From: DASQBT01 sp049578545
GTDB taxonomy: Bacteria; Pseudomonadota; Gammaproteobacteria; Burkholderiales; Thiobacillaceae
NCBI GenBank assembly: GCA_049578545.1
Contig: JBAUMF010000051.1
Location: 1 to 46,981, forward strand
Direction of reading: 5' to 3'
DNA length: 46,981 bases
Numbering within the stretch: the first letter of the stretch is position 1; each line of letters opens with the position of its first letter. The position numbers and the translations under genes are program-made. Below the pieces are notes generated by a model, which worked only from the letters and a program-made list of their open reading frames with translations, was not told the origin of the DNA and did not search any database. Positions 1 through 8,308 of this stretch are shown piece by piece.

Positions 1-550
1 GCAAGGCACAACAACTCCTCGCCTGCAGCAGGATTTCGCAGTCGTGGGGTATCTGCGCATCCACCAATGCCAGAACCTTCAGCGTGTACTTCAGGGATCT
101 CTAGAATCGTCTGCCCTGCAACACAGATCGGTTAATGGCTCTTCGCTGAGGCCTCTGGCAGAAACGGGTCGCGAACCCACCTGACGCTGAGACTGTATGC
201 TGCCGCTGACGCAAGCATCCGCTAAGCCGGACGCTCCACCGGCAGGGTTTGGCCAATCACAGCTTGCCTGGAGCGCGGTCAGCCAGAAGGGGCGTTTGGA
301 TGGCCGTTTGCAGCGAAGGCTGAACGGGTGATCTCAACCCCTGCGGGCATCTGCGTTGAGGGCAATAGCTGGTTGCGTGATCGTCATGCGCGCGTTCCGG
401 ATCTGTAAGGCACGCTCAATCCCGGTACTTGATAGGATTCCGGCCGCGGACTGCGGTTACATCAAGTCCTGCCAGGTACTAAGCTATAGTGCCAACGTGG
501 CAGTGCCGTTATCCTGTATACAACACTTGGTAGATAACCCTGGATACATC
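1..550. other. No gene recognised; leader region of padR
   Basis: I see no convincing coding region here. Short open frames exist on both strands, but none resembles a known family. Positions 515-522 (TGTATACA) form a perfect 8-bp palindrome 29 bases before the PadR start. It could be an autoregulatory operator, because PadR proteins often repress their own promoter, but a palindrome this short can occur by chance. Confidence 0.4.
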
Positions 551-913
551 GTGAAAGAAAGAAACCTGCTTGGCGGACTGATCCGTTTTCACATCCTCTA
601 CCATGCAAGCCACGGACCGATCTTCGGACTCGGAATCATCGAGGAGTTGGGCAGGCATGGTTACAAACTCAGTGCCGGCACGATCTATCCGATCCTCCAT
701 GGCATGCAGAAGGAGGGGCTGCTGGCGTCCGAGGAGATGCTGATCGGAGGCCGCAATCGCCGCACCTATATTGCAACCGATCAAGGCGTCGAAGTCCTGG
801 CCAACGCAAAGACCAAGGTCTGGGAGCTTTTCCGGGAGCTGTTTGAAGAGGAATTGCAATTCAGAAGAACCACGCACACTGCAACAAAGAAGGCAGCAAA
901 AAACAAGCACTAA
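551..913 (+). CDS. PadR family transcriptional regulator
   Basis: A 120-residue protein with a PadR winged-helix domain: a first helix after GLIRFHILYHASHGPIFG, then the signature G(T)IYPILHGMQKEGLL, the wing with RNRRTYIATDQG, and a short C-terminal helix ending in a Lys-rich tail. The open frame extends upstream to about 356, but that part is not PadR-like. The family start fits the GTG at 551, giving VKERNLLGG as N-terminus. PadR proteins are dimeric DNA-binding repressors of stress or efflux genes. The target here is unknown; the gene ends convergently with the cytochrome gene, so no operon partner is evident. The lysine-rich end (ATKKAAKNKH) is unusual and may add nonspecific DNA contacts. 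Confidence 0.85.
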   Translation: MKERNLLGGLIRFHILYHASHGPIFGLGIIEELGRHGYKLSAGTIYPILHGMQKEGLLASEEMLIGGRNRRTYIATDQGVEVLANAKTKVWELFRELFEEELQFRRTTHTATKKAAKNKH

Positions 914-989
914 CTACCGTACAAATTCAGCGGTCAGCAACGGCAGGGCTGCCATATCCGTGTGCCTTTTTCTATTGCAACTGGGCAAG

Positions 990-1025
990 AAAAAACCTGG
1001 ATCCAGGTAAGACCGATCCAGGTTT
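990..1025 (-). terminator. Intrinsic terminator of the cytochrome c gene
   Basis: Arms 993-1003 (AAACCTGGATC) and 1015-1025 (GATCCAGGTTT) form an 11-bp stem with an 11-base loop. Read on the minus strand, the second arm runs into six T residues, as expected for rho-independent termination. It lies 75 bases after the cytochrome stop and also sits between two convergent genes, so it may weakly stop padR transcripts too. Confidence 0.7.
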
Positions 1026-1100
1026 AGCGGAGGAAACAACTGTCCGAAATCAATATGGGATACAAAGGGCCCGTAAATAGCAACCCACTAAGCTTTACCC

Positions 1101-1580
1101 TTATGGCCGTTCCGAAGTGGGGGATGGAGAGGCCTTGGGAAGCTGATACTTGATGTAGTGGAAGCCTTGAGTCTTGTGGCATTCGTTGCAGCCCACCTCG
1201 GCCTTCTTGAACGCGACCTCGAATTTCTTCCAGTCCTTGGCCTTGATGGTTTCATCGAGCGGATCAAGATAGGTTGACTCAAACTCCTTCAGGAACTTGG
1301 CGCGGCCGGGCCGGGTGGTCTCGCCTACCTCCTGAATCTCCCGGGCTTCCTTGATCTGGTAGCCAGCCATGTCCCAGTTCCCGCCCTTGGCCGCGTAGTA
1401 TGCGGCGGAAAAGCGATTGCTATACTCGATCATGACGGTGCCCAGGCCGGGTTGAATGGTTGCGAGAGTCTTGAATTCCTCTTCGGGAGTGCCTTTGAGC
1501 CACTCGGGTGCCGCATGGGCTGTGCCAGCAAACACCAGTAAACTGCTGACGGCAATGATGGTCTTGCGTACTGTGAACAT
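1101..1580 (-). CDS. Periplasmic single-haem cytochrome c (cytochrome c'-like)
   Basis: 159 residues. Residues 1-23 form a clean Sec signal peptide ending in GTAHA. The mature part is helical, with one haem-attachment motif CNECH at residues 131-135 close to the C-terminus, the position found in four-helix cytochrome c' and related proteins. The tail YIKYQLPKASPSP follows the haem site. The likely role is periplasmic electron transfer or small-ligand binding; the partner is not shown by the neighbours. A GAGGAG ribosome site lies just before the ATG, and an intrinsic terminator follows the gene, so it is probably transcribed alone. I cannot tell true cytochrome c' (NO-binding) from other class II cytochromes without alignment. 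Confidence 0.8.
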   Translation of the reverse strand: MFTVRKTIIAVSSLLVFAGTAHAAPEWLKGTPEEEFKTLATIQPGLGTVMIEYSNRFSAAYYAAKGGNWDMAGYQIKEAREIQEVGETTRPGRAKFLKEFESTYLDPLDETIKAKDWKKFEVAFKKAEVGCNECHKTQGFHYIKYQLPKASPSPTSERP

Positions 1581-1802
1581 AACGATTTCTCCTCAATATA
1601 TAGTGGTTATGGCCTGATGATCTGGGCATACGGCCCAATCACGGGTAAGGCCAGGATACTTCTGTGCTTACACTTTCAGATTAATGCCCATCAGGGGCAA
1701 GGCTTGTGTTTCTCGATTCCCTTTGTTCGATCCCTCCTCATTTGAAATAACGCCAATTTCCTCATTGCTCGCTCTGGCGGACATGCGCCGAACCTGGTGC
1801 AA

Positions 1803-2702
1803 TCACCACTGGCGGTCTGCCAGTGACCAGCTGTTCTGACCAGGGGTCATGCCGGACTTCTTTTCCTCTTTCTCGTCCCCACCCCATGCCCACCAGAGTC
1901 CCAGGTAGGCAACGGTGTGGGTCTCACCGCTGACGCTGTGTCCAGCGGAAAAAAGCAGATTGAAATCGGGCGTGAACCTGTAAAAGCCTCCAAGGTTCAG
2001 CAGTGTGGTGGAACGCCCGTCTTCCGTATCCTTGCTGCGCCCGAATATCTCACCGCCCAGGCTCAGCTTTTCGCTCAGGTTGTTCTGAATCAGCCAGCCC
2101 GCGAACGGATAATCCTTCTGCCCAGCCGCGTGATTGATGACATACCCAGCCCCCCCATAGGTGAGCCAATTGCCCCAGGATTTCTGAATCCAGACCGGCA
2201 GCCTCCACCAGGTCTTCCCGTTCCCCAGCCCCTTGTCTGCATCCCCGGTATCCAGCTCCGCCATTGGAAAGATACCCACTTGCGGGATGGTTTCCGTTTC
2301 CTCAAGGAAGCGGTATTTCACCCCGAGTTCGAGGTCGCCCAGGCCATATTCCGACGAAGCATCATTGGGCGAATTTCTGACAAAAGGCACGACGATGTGC
2401 AGTTGCGTGTTGGGCAAGGCACCGTAGTTGTATTCAAAGGCCGGGATGGCGAGACCATTTCCATCGCTGGTCTTGTCGTAGGTGGAAAAGATATAGAACT
2501 CACTGTGATGCAGTTCGACCGGTTCCGGGTCATCCGTAAAGAACGGCGGGCCGGCAAAGGCAGGGCTGAACAAGAGCGATGCAGCAACGATTGCCGACGC
2601 GGACAGGCAACGCCCGGAACCGAAACGGCGGCCAGTCACCAAGACTGCAGGTCGGTTTGCGCGCGGCTTATGAATAGCATCGCGTGAGCTTGAAGAAATC
2701 AT
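1803..2702 (-). CDS. Outer-membrane MetA-pathway-type transporter (Phenol_MetA_deg-like)
   Basis: 299 residues from the ATG at 2702, preceded by an AGGGGGA ribosome site. An N-terminal leader with a hydrophobic stretch (ASAIVAASLLFSPAFA) is followed by GPPFFTDDPEPVELHHSEFY, the characteristic opening of the family often annotated as 'transporter' or 'putative MetA-pathway of phenol degradation'. The rest alternates short amphipathic strands with aromatic girdle residues (YGLGDLELGVKYRF, LNLGGFYRF, VAYLGLWWAWG), which predicts a beta-barrel. The leader has an unusually long polar stretch of about 30 residues before the hydrophobic core, so a later start is possible. A hairpin (1807-1825) lies within the last codons but lacks a T-run. 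Substrate unknown. Confidence 0.75.
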   Translation of the reverse strand: MISSSSRDAIHKPRANRPAVLVTGRRFGSGRCLSASAIVAASLLFSPAFAGPPFFTDDPEPVELHHSEFYIFSTYDKTSDGNGLAIPAFEYNYGALPNTQLHIVVPFVRNSPNDASSEYGLGDLELGVKYRFLEETETIPQVGIFPMAELDTGDADKGLGNGKTWWRLPVWIQKSWGNWLTYGGAGYVINHAAGQKDYPFAGWLIQNNLSEKLSLGGEIFGRSKDTEDGRSTTLLNLGGFYRFTPDFNLLFSAGHSVSGETHTVAYLGLWWAWGGDEKEEKKSGMTPGQNSWSLADRQW

Positions 2703-3373
2703 GGAAGTCCCCCTGAGTTCGTCTGTCGGCTGGAAGCCTGTGTTTGTATGAGTCGCCGCTTGTATATCGACAGACGAGACCGAAAATCGATATCGGCATA
2801 CGATACCGAATCGAAGGATCTTGTCAAGGGAGCTTGTGTCGGCAATGTGAAGAACTTGGCTCCTCACTGGGTCGCGCCGAGTCACGAGGTCAATGACTCG
2901 ATGCACTTCCGTTTTGCGAGCTTTTGCGGGGCAGCGTGCGCACGCCCCTGGGCTTGTCGTGGCGGAGCAGGCCCTGCTCGCCTCGGGGCTTGATGCCGAG
3001 GCCGACGGATACCCTCATTGCGCGCCTGCGCCTGGATCTGCAGGGAGCGGATGGTGAACCCACGCTGGCCACGAGCGAGCAGGCGAGGTGACTCGGCTGC
3101 TCGTAATTGCTTGCAGTTGGAAAGCCAAGGAAAGCTTGGTTGTGCGCCCAGAAGGGGCAGCCGGTTGCCCCATCATTGATCTCGGCTTCAGTCGGTTTTG
3201 AGTCACAGAACAGTAATTGGCGCTTGCAGGCGCGACTGGCCGAAACGGGTGGTGAGCGAAGTCCATCATTCCCAAATCGTAGCCACTGGGCGCGGCACCG
3301 GTCCGTCCGACGCAAGTTCGTGATGAAGCAGCCGTCCGCACAATTGGGAAATTGCCCGATGGGATGAGCAAGC
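2703..3373. other. Long intergenic region without a supported gene
   Basis: About 670 bases with no convincing gene. Near the transporter promoter (2760-2815) the sequence is rich in repeated CGATAT/CGATAC words, including an imperfect palindrome centred near 2798, which could bind a regulator. Between about 2900 and 3100 fragmentary frames shift every few tens of codons (for example one giving TLIARLRLDLQGADGEP), which looks like an eroded coding sequence that I cannot name. Confidence 0.35.
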
Positions 3374-3922
3374 TCAGGACAAGCACACTGGTGGCAAGAT
3401 GGGGACTTCGCCTGCAATGGCACAGATACGTTGAACGCACGCAGGTTTGGGGGTGTCGACCCGGCCCTGTTCAAAGGCCACCACGGTCAGTGTTGAGCGC
3501 ACCATGTCAAGCAATTCCCCCGGCCGCAAAAGGAATTCCGGATTGGATGGCTTGCCGAACACTTCGTTGCCGACCATGAAGGTCTCGTAGATCAATACTC
3601 CACCTGGCTTGAGCGCGCTGTTGAGATCGCCGAGCCGGGGCCGGAACAGGTAGTTGGTGACAACGACCCCGTCAAAGCAGTCAGCGGCATAGGGCCACGG
3701 GCCACCTTCCAGGTCTGCAGCGCGGGTGGTGATCCCCGCTACACCCGCCAGACTGGCCAGCGCCTCTGTATCCCTGTCCACCGCTTCAACGCAAAAGCCG
3801 AGCATTGCCAGCAGGCGCGCATGGCGCCCGTGGCCACAGGCCAGGTCGAGGGCTGTGCCGCCGCGCGGAATCAGCGGTGCGAAACGTCGCACCCAGGAAG
3901 AAGGAGGCAGGCTGTCATGCAT
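3374..3922 (-). CDS. Class I SAM-dependent methyltransferase
   Basis: 182 residues. Motif I, ALDLACGHGRHARLL, at residues 24-38 is the SAM-binding glycine loop. An acidic residue ends the second strand (VEAVDRD), and the motif II/IV region reads DCFDGVVVTNYLFRP. GGVLIYETFMVGNE matches the later strand of TehB/Methyltransf_11-type enzymes, and the order and spacing fit the Rossmann methyltransferase fold at a normal length. It probably methylates a small molecule; the substrate cannot be read from the sequence. It stands alone, divergent from the TfoX-N-like gene. The ribosome site is weak, so the start is the least certain part. Confidence 0.8.
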   Translation of the reverse strand: MHDSLPPSSWVRRFAPLIPRGGTALDLACGHGRHARLLAMLGFCVEAVDRDTEALASLAGVAGITTRAADLEGGPWPYAADCFDGVVVTNYLFRPRLGDLNSALKPGGVLIYETFMVGNEVFGKPSNPEFLLRPGELLDMVRSTLTVVAFEQGRVDTPKPACVQRICAIAGEVPILPPVCLS

Positions 3923-4025
3923 AGTCGTAGGTGTGGAATTCTCCCTTACCGGCCAGAACCCGCCGACGGATCGTCATGCCCGGAGTCTGGCGTGCGTCTT
4001 TGGCGGTCGAGCTGGGCTTTGCCTT

Positions 4026-4031
4026 TATAAT
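4026..4031 (+). promoter_or_regulatory. Candidate -10 box for the TfoX-N-like gene
   Basis: A perfect TATAAT lies 43 bases before the TTG start. The best -35 candidate, TTGGCG at 4000-4005, is 20 bases away, longer than the optimum of 17, so this promoter is only a moderate match. Confidence 0.35.
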
Positions 4032-4068
4032 TCAATTACTCCGTTCATGACAGCCCCGGCGGTTCCCC

Positions 4069-4413
4069 TTGAATACTGATACACCCGAACGCAGTCGCAA
4101 GGCACTAATCGACGCCCTGTTGCTCAAGCTCCCAGGCGTCAGCGCAAAAAAAATCGGTGGCCTGGATGCCTACCTCGTCAGCGGCAAGATGTTCGCCTGC
4201 ATCAGTGGCGACGGCATTGGCCTGCGCCTGCCCGCCGCCACCGCGACCGAACTGCAGTTCTCACGGGCCAACGTCGTCCCCTTTCAGCCGGGCGGGATGG
4301 CCAGCACCAGGGAATGGATACAGATCGACCGCGCCGATGCGGCTGAGTACGAGAAGGATATCGAGCTGTTTCAGGCCTCGATCGAGTTCGTGAAAGCCGC
4401 CCGGAGCCGCTAG
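4069..4413 (+). CDS. TfoX N-terminal domain-like protein
   Basis: 114 residues. The core LLLKLPGVSAKKIGGLDAYLVSGKMFACISGDGIGLRLP, read in pieces, fits the TfoX-N/YjbR-like small alpha-beta fold, followed by VPFQPGGMASTREWIQI, a pattern common in these stand-alone domains. Function is unknown; such proteins are often called competence-related only by homology. The reading frame opens at a TTG with no ribosome site. An ATG at 4046 lies in another frame, and its peptide (MTAPAVPLEY) stops at the point where the TTG frame begins. A one-base indel there would give a seamless MTAPAVPLNTDTP start, so a frameshift or sequencing error near 4068 is worth considering. Confidence 0.6.
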   Translation: MNTDTPERSRKALIDALLLKLPGVSAKKIGGLDAYLVSGKMFACISGDGIGLRLPAATATELQFSRANVVPFQPGGMASTREWIQIDRADAAEYEKDIELFQASIEFVKAARSR

Positions 4414-4632
4414 GCGGGCAGCGGCGTGACCGTCACCGGGCACTGTCAGGCCCTGGGATGGGCCGTCACCGGCATACGCCGCAGCCATCGTTCGCGGATC
4501 CGTTCATCTTTCCCCGCTGCACTCAGCCGTCCCGCGTCATGCAGTCGTTCATGCGGCAGCCTGCGCGTGAGCCATGCCAGGCACCCGCGCAGTTCCCAAA
4601 AATGATTTGTTGAAGAAAGCAGGAGTGATGTG

Positions 4633-4971
4633 ATGCAGTTTTTCAAGGGAATGTTGATGGTCAATGCTGCAGTGGTGTTGATTGCAATATTGAATGGATG
4701 CGCCAGCGACCTGATCGGGGTACGCCATGGCTCTGAACGAGTGTCTCTGGCGGATGCAAGTCAGATCATTGGCTGTCAGTCCAAGGGCACCATAACTGTG
4801 AGTGTTCTTGCCAAGGTCGGTTTCTTGAGTCGCAGCATTGATGATGTGGACGCCAATTTGTCGCAACTGGCACGCAATGGGGCCGTTGATGCTGGCGGCG
4901 ATACGATTGTGAAGGGTGAGCGGCCAGAGATCGGCAAGCGTACCTTTGCAATTTACAAATGCCGGCCTTGA
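4633..4971 (+). CDS. DUF4156 family lipoprotein
   Basis: 112 residues from the ATG at 4633, chosen because AGGAG at 4621-4625 is correctly spaced. Residues 1-23 are a lipoprotein signal ending in ILNGC, with lipidation at Cys23; Asn at -2 is unusual in a lipobox but occurs. The mature part carries the DUF4156 pattern: VSLADASQIIGCQSKG, then NLSQLARNGAVDAGGDTIV and a final YKC. Members such as E. coli YjeI are small envelope lipoproteins of unknown function. The gene stands alone on the plus strand. Two cysteines in the mature part (in IIGCQ and YKC) could form a disulfide in the periplasm. Confidence 0.75.
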   Translation: MQFFKGMLMVNAAVVLIAILNGCASDLIGVRHGSERVSLADASQIIGCQSKGTITVSVLAKVGFLSRSIDDVDANLSQLARNGAVDAGGDTIVKGERPEIGKRTFAIYKCRP

Positions 4972-5279
4972 TCTGGCCATCGGCACATGGAGGATGCAAT
5001 TAGACAGTTTTCGGCCAGGCACCGCGAGGCAGTGAGTTCGCCGAGAACGTCCGGGTTTGCTGATGACTGCCCCAGGACAGCCAGGGTTTCTGCTGCACTG
5101 AAGTCATTGCGATAAGGGCTTCTTGATGTTTGCCTCCGGCTGGCGTTGTGCAAACCTGTTTTCATTGACGGTGAGGTATCCCGTCTTCCAACTGGTTGTT
5201 GGGCATGTCGGCATCCACTCGCTATCATCCCTCTTGCTGAATATTTGTTGGCAGCAGGGAAATATTCTGGGGAGGGCCA
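4972..5279. other. Intergenic region, nothing recognised
   Basis: About 308 bases between the lipoprotein gene and the uspA remnant. I see no coding signature, terminator or repeat. The last bases (GGGGAGG near 5270) form a good ribosome site for the decayed gene that follows. Confidence 0.4.
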
Positions 5280-5428
5280 ATGTTCGAACAGCTCTTGGTG
5301 GCGGTAGATGGCCGTCACACTTTGGTACAGCCCGCCGCCGGGGACTCAGCCACCTGTTCATGGCCGCGTTGCCGAGCGAGTACGTGCGGTTTGCTGCGAA
5401 ACCAGTGCTGCCAATCCACGGAAAGTGA
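5280..5428 (+). pseudogene. Internally deleted and frameshifted universal stress protein (uspA-type) remnant
   Basis: A good ribosome site precedes an ATG that gives MFEQLLVAVDG, the exact N-terminal signature of UspA domains (first strand plus ATP-binding Asp). Immediately afterwards, in a different frame, the sequence gives RRRGLSHLF...YVRFAAKPVLPIHGK and a stop, the typical C-terminus of the same family (GRRGLSHLxxGSVAExVxxxAxxPVLLI). The two ends are joined with about 90-100 residues missing. Inside the C-terminal piece a short segment reads VAERV only in the third frame, so more than one frameshift has accumulated. This is a dead gene. It lies 32 bases before the MFS gene, so it may once have been that gene's operon partner. 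Confidence 0.7.
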
Positions 5429-5460
5429 CAACGGCGTGTCGGTAGAGCGCTGGGAACACG

Positions 5461-6777
5461 ATGACTAGGGATACTCGCTCGCCCGTCGCCGAACGTCGGC
5501 TGCCCTGGTGGGAAATCCTGTGCAAATATTCCATCTTCGAGGCCGGCGACTCGGGGTGGTCGCTGATCATTGTCTCGACCTATTTCGGCACCTTCCTGCA
5601 AGTGGTGCTCAAGGAGCCCGGAGCCGACTTCGGCTGGGCGGTAACTGCAGGTGCCCTGGTCATTGCTGTAATCTCCCCGATCCTTGGTGCTGCCGCCGAC
5701 AACAGCGGGCGACGCCAGCCCTATCTGCGATTTTTTGTCTTCGGGGTCGTTCTTTTTACCGCCGGGCTGGCCTGGGCCAGCACGCTACCCGAAGCGATGC
5801 TGCTCTTCATCCTGGCGTACATCTGCGCCAATGGGGCCTTCACCTTCTTCTCCGCGATGACCCCGGCCGTGAGTGACAAAGAAAATGTTGCCGGCGTAAT
5901 CAGCATGACCGTGGGCGTGGGTTACGCCGGGGCCCTGGTCTGCCTGCTCACCCTGAGCCGGCTCGTTTCCACCGACGAACTCGCCGCGCGGGTCTTTCTG
6001 CCCATGAGCCTTATCTATCTGGCTTTTGCTTTTCCGGCCATGTACCTTGCACCAGACTTTGCCGCCAGGAAGGCAGCGAAGGTCGACATCCCGGCGGCCT
6101 ACAAGCGGCTCAGGCAGACTTTCCGGGAGGCGCAGCGGTACAAGCACCTGTTCCGCTTCCTGGTTGGGGATTTCCTCTACGAAAATGCCGTCGCCTCCGT
6201 CATCACCCTGATGGGGCTGTATTCCCGCAACGTGATGGGTTTCAAGTCGAGTGAACTGGCCCTGCTCTTCGGACCGTCCATTGTTGTGGCCATGATCTCG
6301 GCCTGGGCAATATTCGGCCCGCTGATCCGGGTCGTCGGCCCCAAGCGGGCAGTGCTTCTGGATCTGCTGATCTGGCTTGTCCTTTTTGCCTCGGTGCTGA
6401 TGATCAAACCCGGGGTGACGCTGGATATCGGCGCATTCCAACTGGATACGAAGTTGCTGTTCACGCTAACCGTGGCACCGCTGGCCGGCATGGGCCTGGC
6501 CGGGGTCTGGTCTTCCAGCCGGGTCCTTCTTACGGCCCTCACTCCCGCGAGCAAATCGGGCGAATTCTGGGGCTTGTACAACCTGTCCGGCCGCACCGCC
6601 AGCGTTCTGGGCGATGCCACCTGGTCCGTCATTCTCATGCTGTTTGGCGAGCGGATTTTCGGCTACGACCTCGCTGTGATGGCCCTGGCGCTGTATGTCG
6701 TCCTGGGTGCAATTTTGATCTCCATGGTGCCGGATGTGCGTCCTTCAGCAGCGAACTTTGTTCACCCGCAGTCATAG
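5461..6777 (+). CDS. MFS transporter, UMF1/Atg22-like
   Basis: 438 residues with about 12 hydrophobic segments. The N-terminus WWEILCKYSIFEAGDSGWSLIIVSTYFG matches the opening helix of the UMF1 (Atg22-like) branch of the major facilitator superfamily. The loop after helix 2, GAAADNSGRRQPYL, is the branch's variant of the MFS D-(R/K)-x-G-R-(R/K) motif. A cytoplasmic loop rich in Arg and Lys (AARKAAKVDIPAAYKRLRQTFREAQRYKHL) separates the two six-helix halves. It sits in the inner membrane; the substrate is unknown, with amino acids and sugars reported for relatives. The uspA remnant directly upstream suggests a former two-gene unit. The ribosome site is weak. Confidence 0.8.
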   Translation: MTRDTRSPVAERRLPWWEILCKYSIFEAGDSGWSLIIVSTYFGTFLQVVLKEPGADFGWAVTAGALVIAVISPILGAAADNSGRRQPYLRFFVFGVVLFTAGLAWASTLPEAMLLFILAYICANGAFTFFSAMTPAVSDKENVAGVISMTVGVGYAGALVCLLTLSRLVSTDELAARVFLPMSLIYLAFAFPAMYLAPDFAARKAAKVDIPAAYKRLRQTFREAQRYKHLFRFLVGDFLYENAVASVITLMGLYSRNVMGFKSSELALLFGPSIVVAMISAWAIFGPLIRVVGPKRAVLLDLLIWLVLFASVLMIKPGVTLDIGAFQLDTKLLFTLTVAPLAGMGLAGVWSSSRVLLTALTPASKSGEFWGLYNLSGRTASVLGDATWSVILMLFGERIFGYDLAVMALALYVVLGAILISMVPDVRPSAANFVHPQS

Positions 6778-7019
6778 GAGACCGTCGTTCGTTCGTGCCG
6801 GAACCGCCGGCAGCACTTCGAGTAACCTGACTCGGGAGCGCAATCCCTGCGCTTGTGGCGGCTCCTGCATGTCAGGGGCAGTTCTCTGGCAACTCAGGCT
6901 CTGCCGAAACAGCCACTGCGCCAAAGCGTTGCTTTAACCGTGAAATCGACAGTTTGAGCCCATCCATCAATGGCGTGCTACAGGAACGGACCGCGCAAGC
7001 GCCGCATACCAAGCCATTT

Positions 7020-7586
7020 TCAGTCGGTGTATTCAACAACCTTGACCACTCGAACCACTCCGCTCGTTGTGGCCGCGACATGGGCGGCCGCATCGGCCTC
7101 TGCGTGGGTAAGCAGGCCCATCAGGTATACCACCCCCGCTTCGGTGTCTACCTTGACATGATTGAAGTCCACTCCCTTCGCCCGCACCAGCCTGGTCTTG
7201 ACCTCGGCCGTAATGACGCTGTCATTCGCCTCAGAAGTCAGCGAGGGCTCGCCAGAAACGCTGATCTCATCATAGACGGTGTGCACCCTGGGGATGCCCT
7301 TGATGGCCTCTTCAATCCTGGCCTTGGTGGATTCGTCAGGGGCCTCTCCCGTCAGCAGCACATTACTGTTGTAACTGGTGATGCCGACCGAAGCCTGCGG
7401 AAACAGCTCGTGCATCCGGTTCTTGCCATGCAGCTCGATATCCTTGTCTTCCAGATCAACGCTTGCCTTGCGCCGGTCGTCGGCGACCATGACGGCTGTT
7501 GCTGCACCGCCGGCTACCAGGGCCACGCAGCCATTCAGCGCAGGGGCCAAAGCGATGATCAGGACGAAATGGACAATTCCACGCAT
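7020..7586 (-). CDS. BON-domain lipoprotein (DolP/YraP-like)
   Basis: 188 residues from the ATG at 7586, chosen for the AGGGAG ribosome site and the signal sequence that follows it. The lipobox ALNGC places the lipidated Cys at residue 20, followed by a Gly/Ala-rich linker (VALVAGGAATAVMVADDRR). Two BON domains follow: the first around residues 45-110 (with VLLTGEAPDESTKARIEEAIKGIPRV), the second around 120-187 (VKVDTEAGVVYLMGLLTHAEAD). DolP-type proteins bind anionic phospholipids at the outer membrane and help maintain its integrity. The gene is divergent from the PA2779-like gene, sharing a 362-base control region. Confidence 0.85.
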   Translation of the reverse strand: MRGIVHFVLIIALAPALNGCVALVAGGAATAVMVADDRRKASVDLEDKDIELHGKNRMHELFPQASVGITSYNSNVLLTGEAPDESTKARIEEAIKGIPRVHTVYDEISVSGEPSLTSEANDSVITAEVKTRLVRAKGVDFNHVKVDTEAGVVYLMGLLTHAEADAAAHVAATTSGVVRVVKVVEYTD

Positions 7587-7836
7587 TACGCTACTCCCTA
7601 TAGGAAGCCATCCCCTCCTTGCAAAGACAATGGATGGCCAATCAATGAGTCTGGTCCATGCGGGCTCTGCCATCCGCCAGCACGCAACTAGAGACGGCAT
7701 GGTCGTGAATTTGTTCCCCAATTGGTTCCATCCCGTCCAGCGCGCCAGGATCATGTCAATATTGCGAACGGCCAGTTGGGCAACTTCTGACTTGCAGGGC
7801 AGGGGCAATGTTGAATCGATTGTTGCAAGAATGAGA

Positions 7837-7866
7837 TTGACCTGGGGGCACACTCGGGTCTATAAA
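7837..7866 (+). promoter_or_regulatory. Sigma-70-type promoter of the PA2779-like gene
   Basis: TTGACC (7837-7842), an 18-base spacer and TATAAA (7861-7866), both close to consensus, lie about 80 bases before the ATG at 7949. No other strong match is visible in the divergent region. Confidence 0.6.
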
Positions 7867-7948
7867 TCGTACGGGACTGTGCCAGGAGTAAAACCGGTCG
7901 GGCACGTCCAGCCGAATCTCAACCATTTGAAGCAAGAAGGAGTTTTAA

Positions 7949-8308
7949 ATGAATGTTTCTTTAATGAAGTTCGTGAGCCGCGTGATGGTCACATGCATGA
8001 TGGCATTGCCGCTTCAGGCGGCGCAGGCCGCCATGGTAGGAACCGAGCAGGTGGTGGCGGCTGCTCAAGCCCAACTGGACCGCAACAAAGTCCGCAGCTT
8101 CATGGCCCGGGCGGACGTCCAGCAGCAACTTCAGGCCATGGGGGTCAAGGCAGGTAATGCCCAGGAGCGGGTGTCGGCGATGACCGACGAAGAGGTGAGG
8201 ACCATCGCCGGCAAGATTGATTCCCTGCCTGCAGGTGCCGCCAGCGGATGGGCGATTGCCGCCATCGTTGTCGTCATCGGGCTGATCGTCTGGTGGGTAT
8301 GGAGTTAA
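7949..8308 (+). CDS. PA2779 family small membrane-anchored protein
   Basis: 119 residues. A signal peptide ends at AAQA, followed by AMVGTEQVVAAAQAQLDRNKVRSFM, the family hallmark. A helical middle (MGVKAGNAQERVSAMTDEEVRTIAGKIDSLPAG) and a C-terminal membrane helix (WAIAAIVVVIGLIVWWVW) complete it, at the family's usual size. Function is unknown. The partner gene, the PA2778-type cysteine peptidase, follows directly, as in Pseudomonas aeruginosa and many Proteobacteria. The ribosome site AAGGAG (7937-7942) is strong and a near-consensus promoter lies upstream. The stop lies about 35 bases before a perfect intrinsic terminator, so most transcripts probably end here. Confidence 0.8.
   Translation: MNVSLMKFVSRVMVTCMMALPLQAAQAAMVGTEQVVAAAQAQLDRNKVRSFMARADVQQQLQAMGVKAGNAQERVSAMTDEEVRTIAGKIDSLPAGAASGWAIAAIVVVIGLIVWWVWS

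Noticed and set aside
356..550. N-terminal extension of the PadR regulator
   Set aside because: The added 65 residues are not PadR-like and there is no ribosome site at the upstream TTG; the GTG at 551 fits the family.
4446..4620. Minus-strand fragment with LTRRLPHERLHDAGRLSAAGK
   Set aside because: It looks somewhat protein-like but has no start signal, overlaps no known family that I recognise and ends within the intergenic gap.
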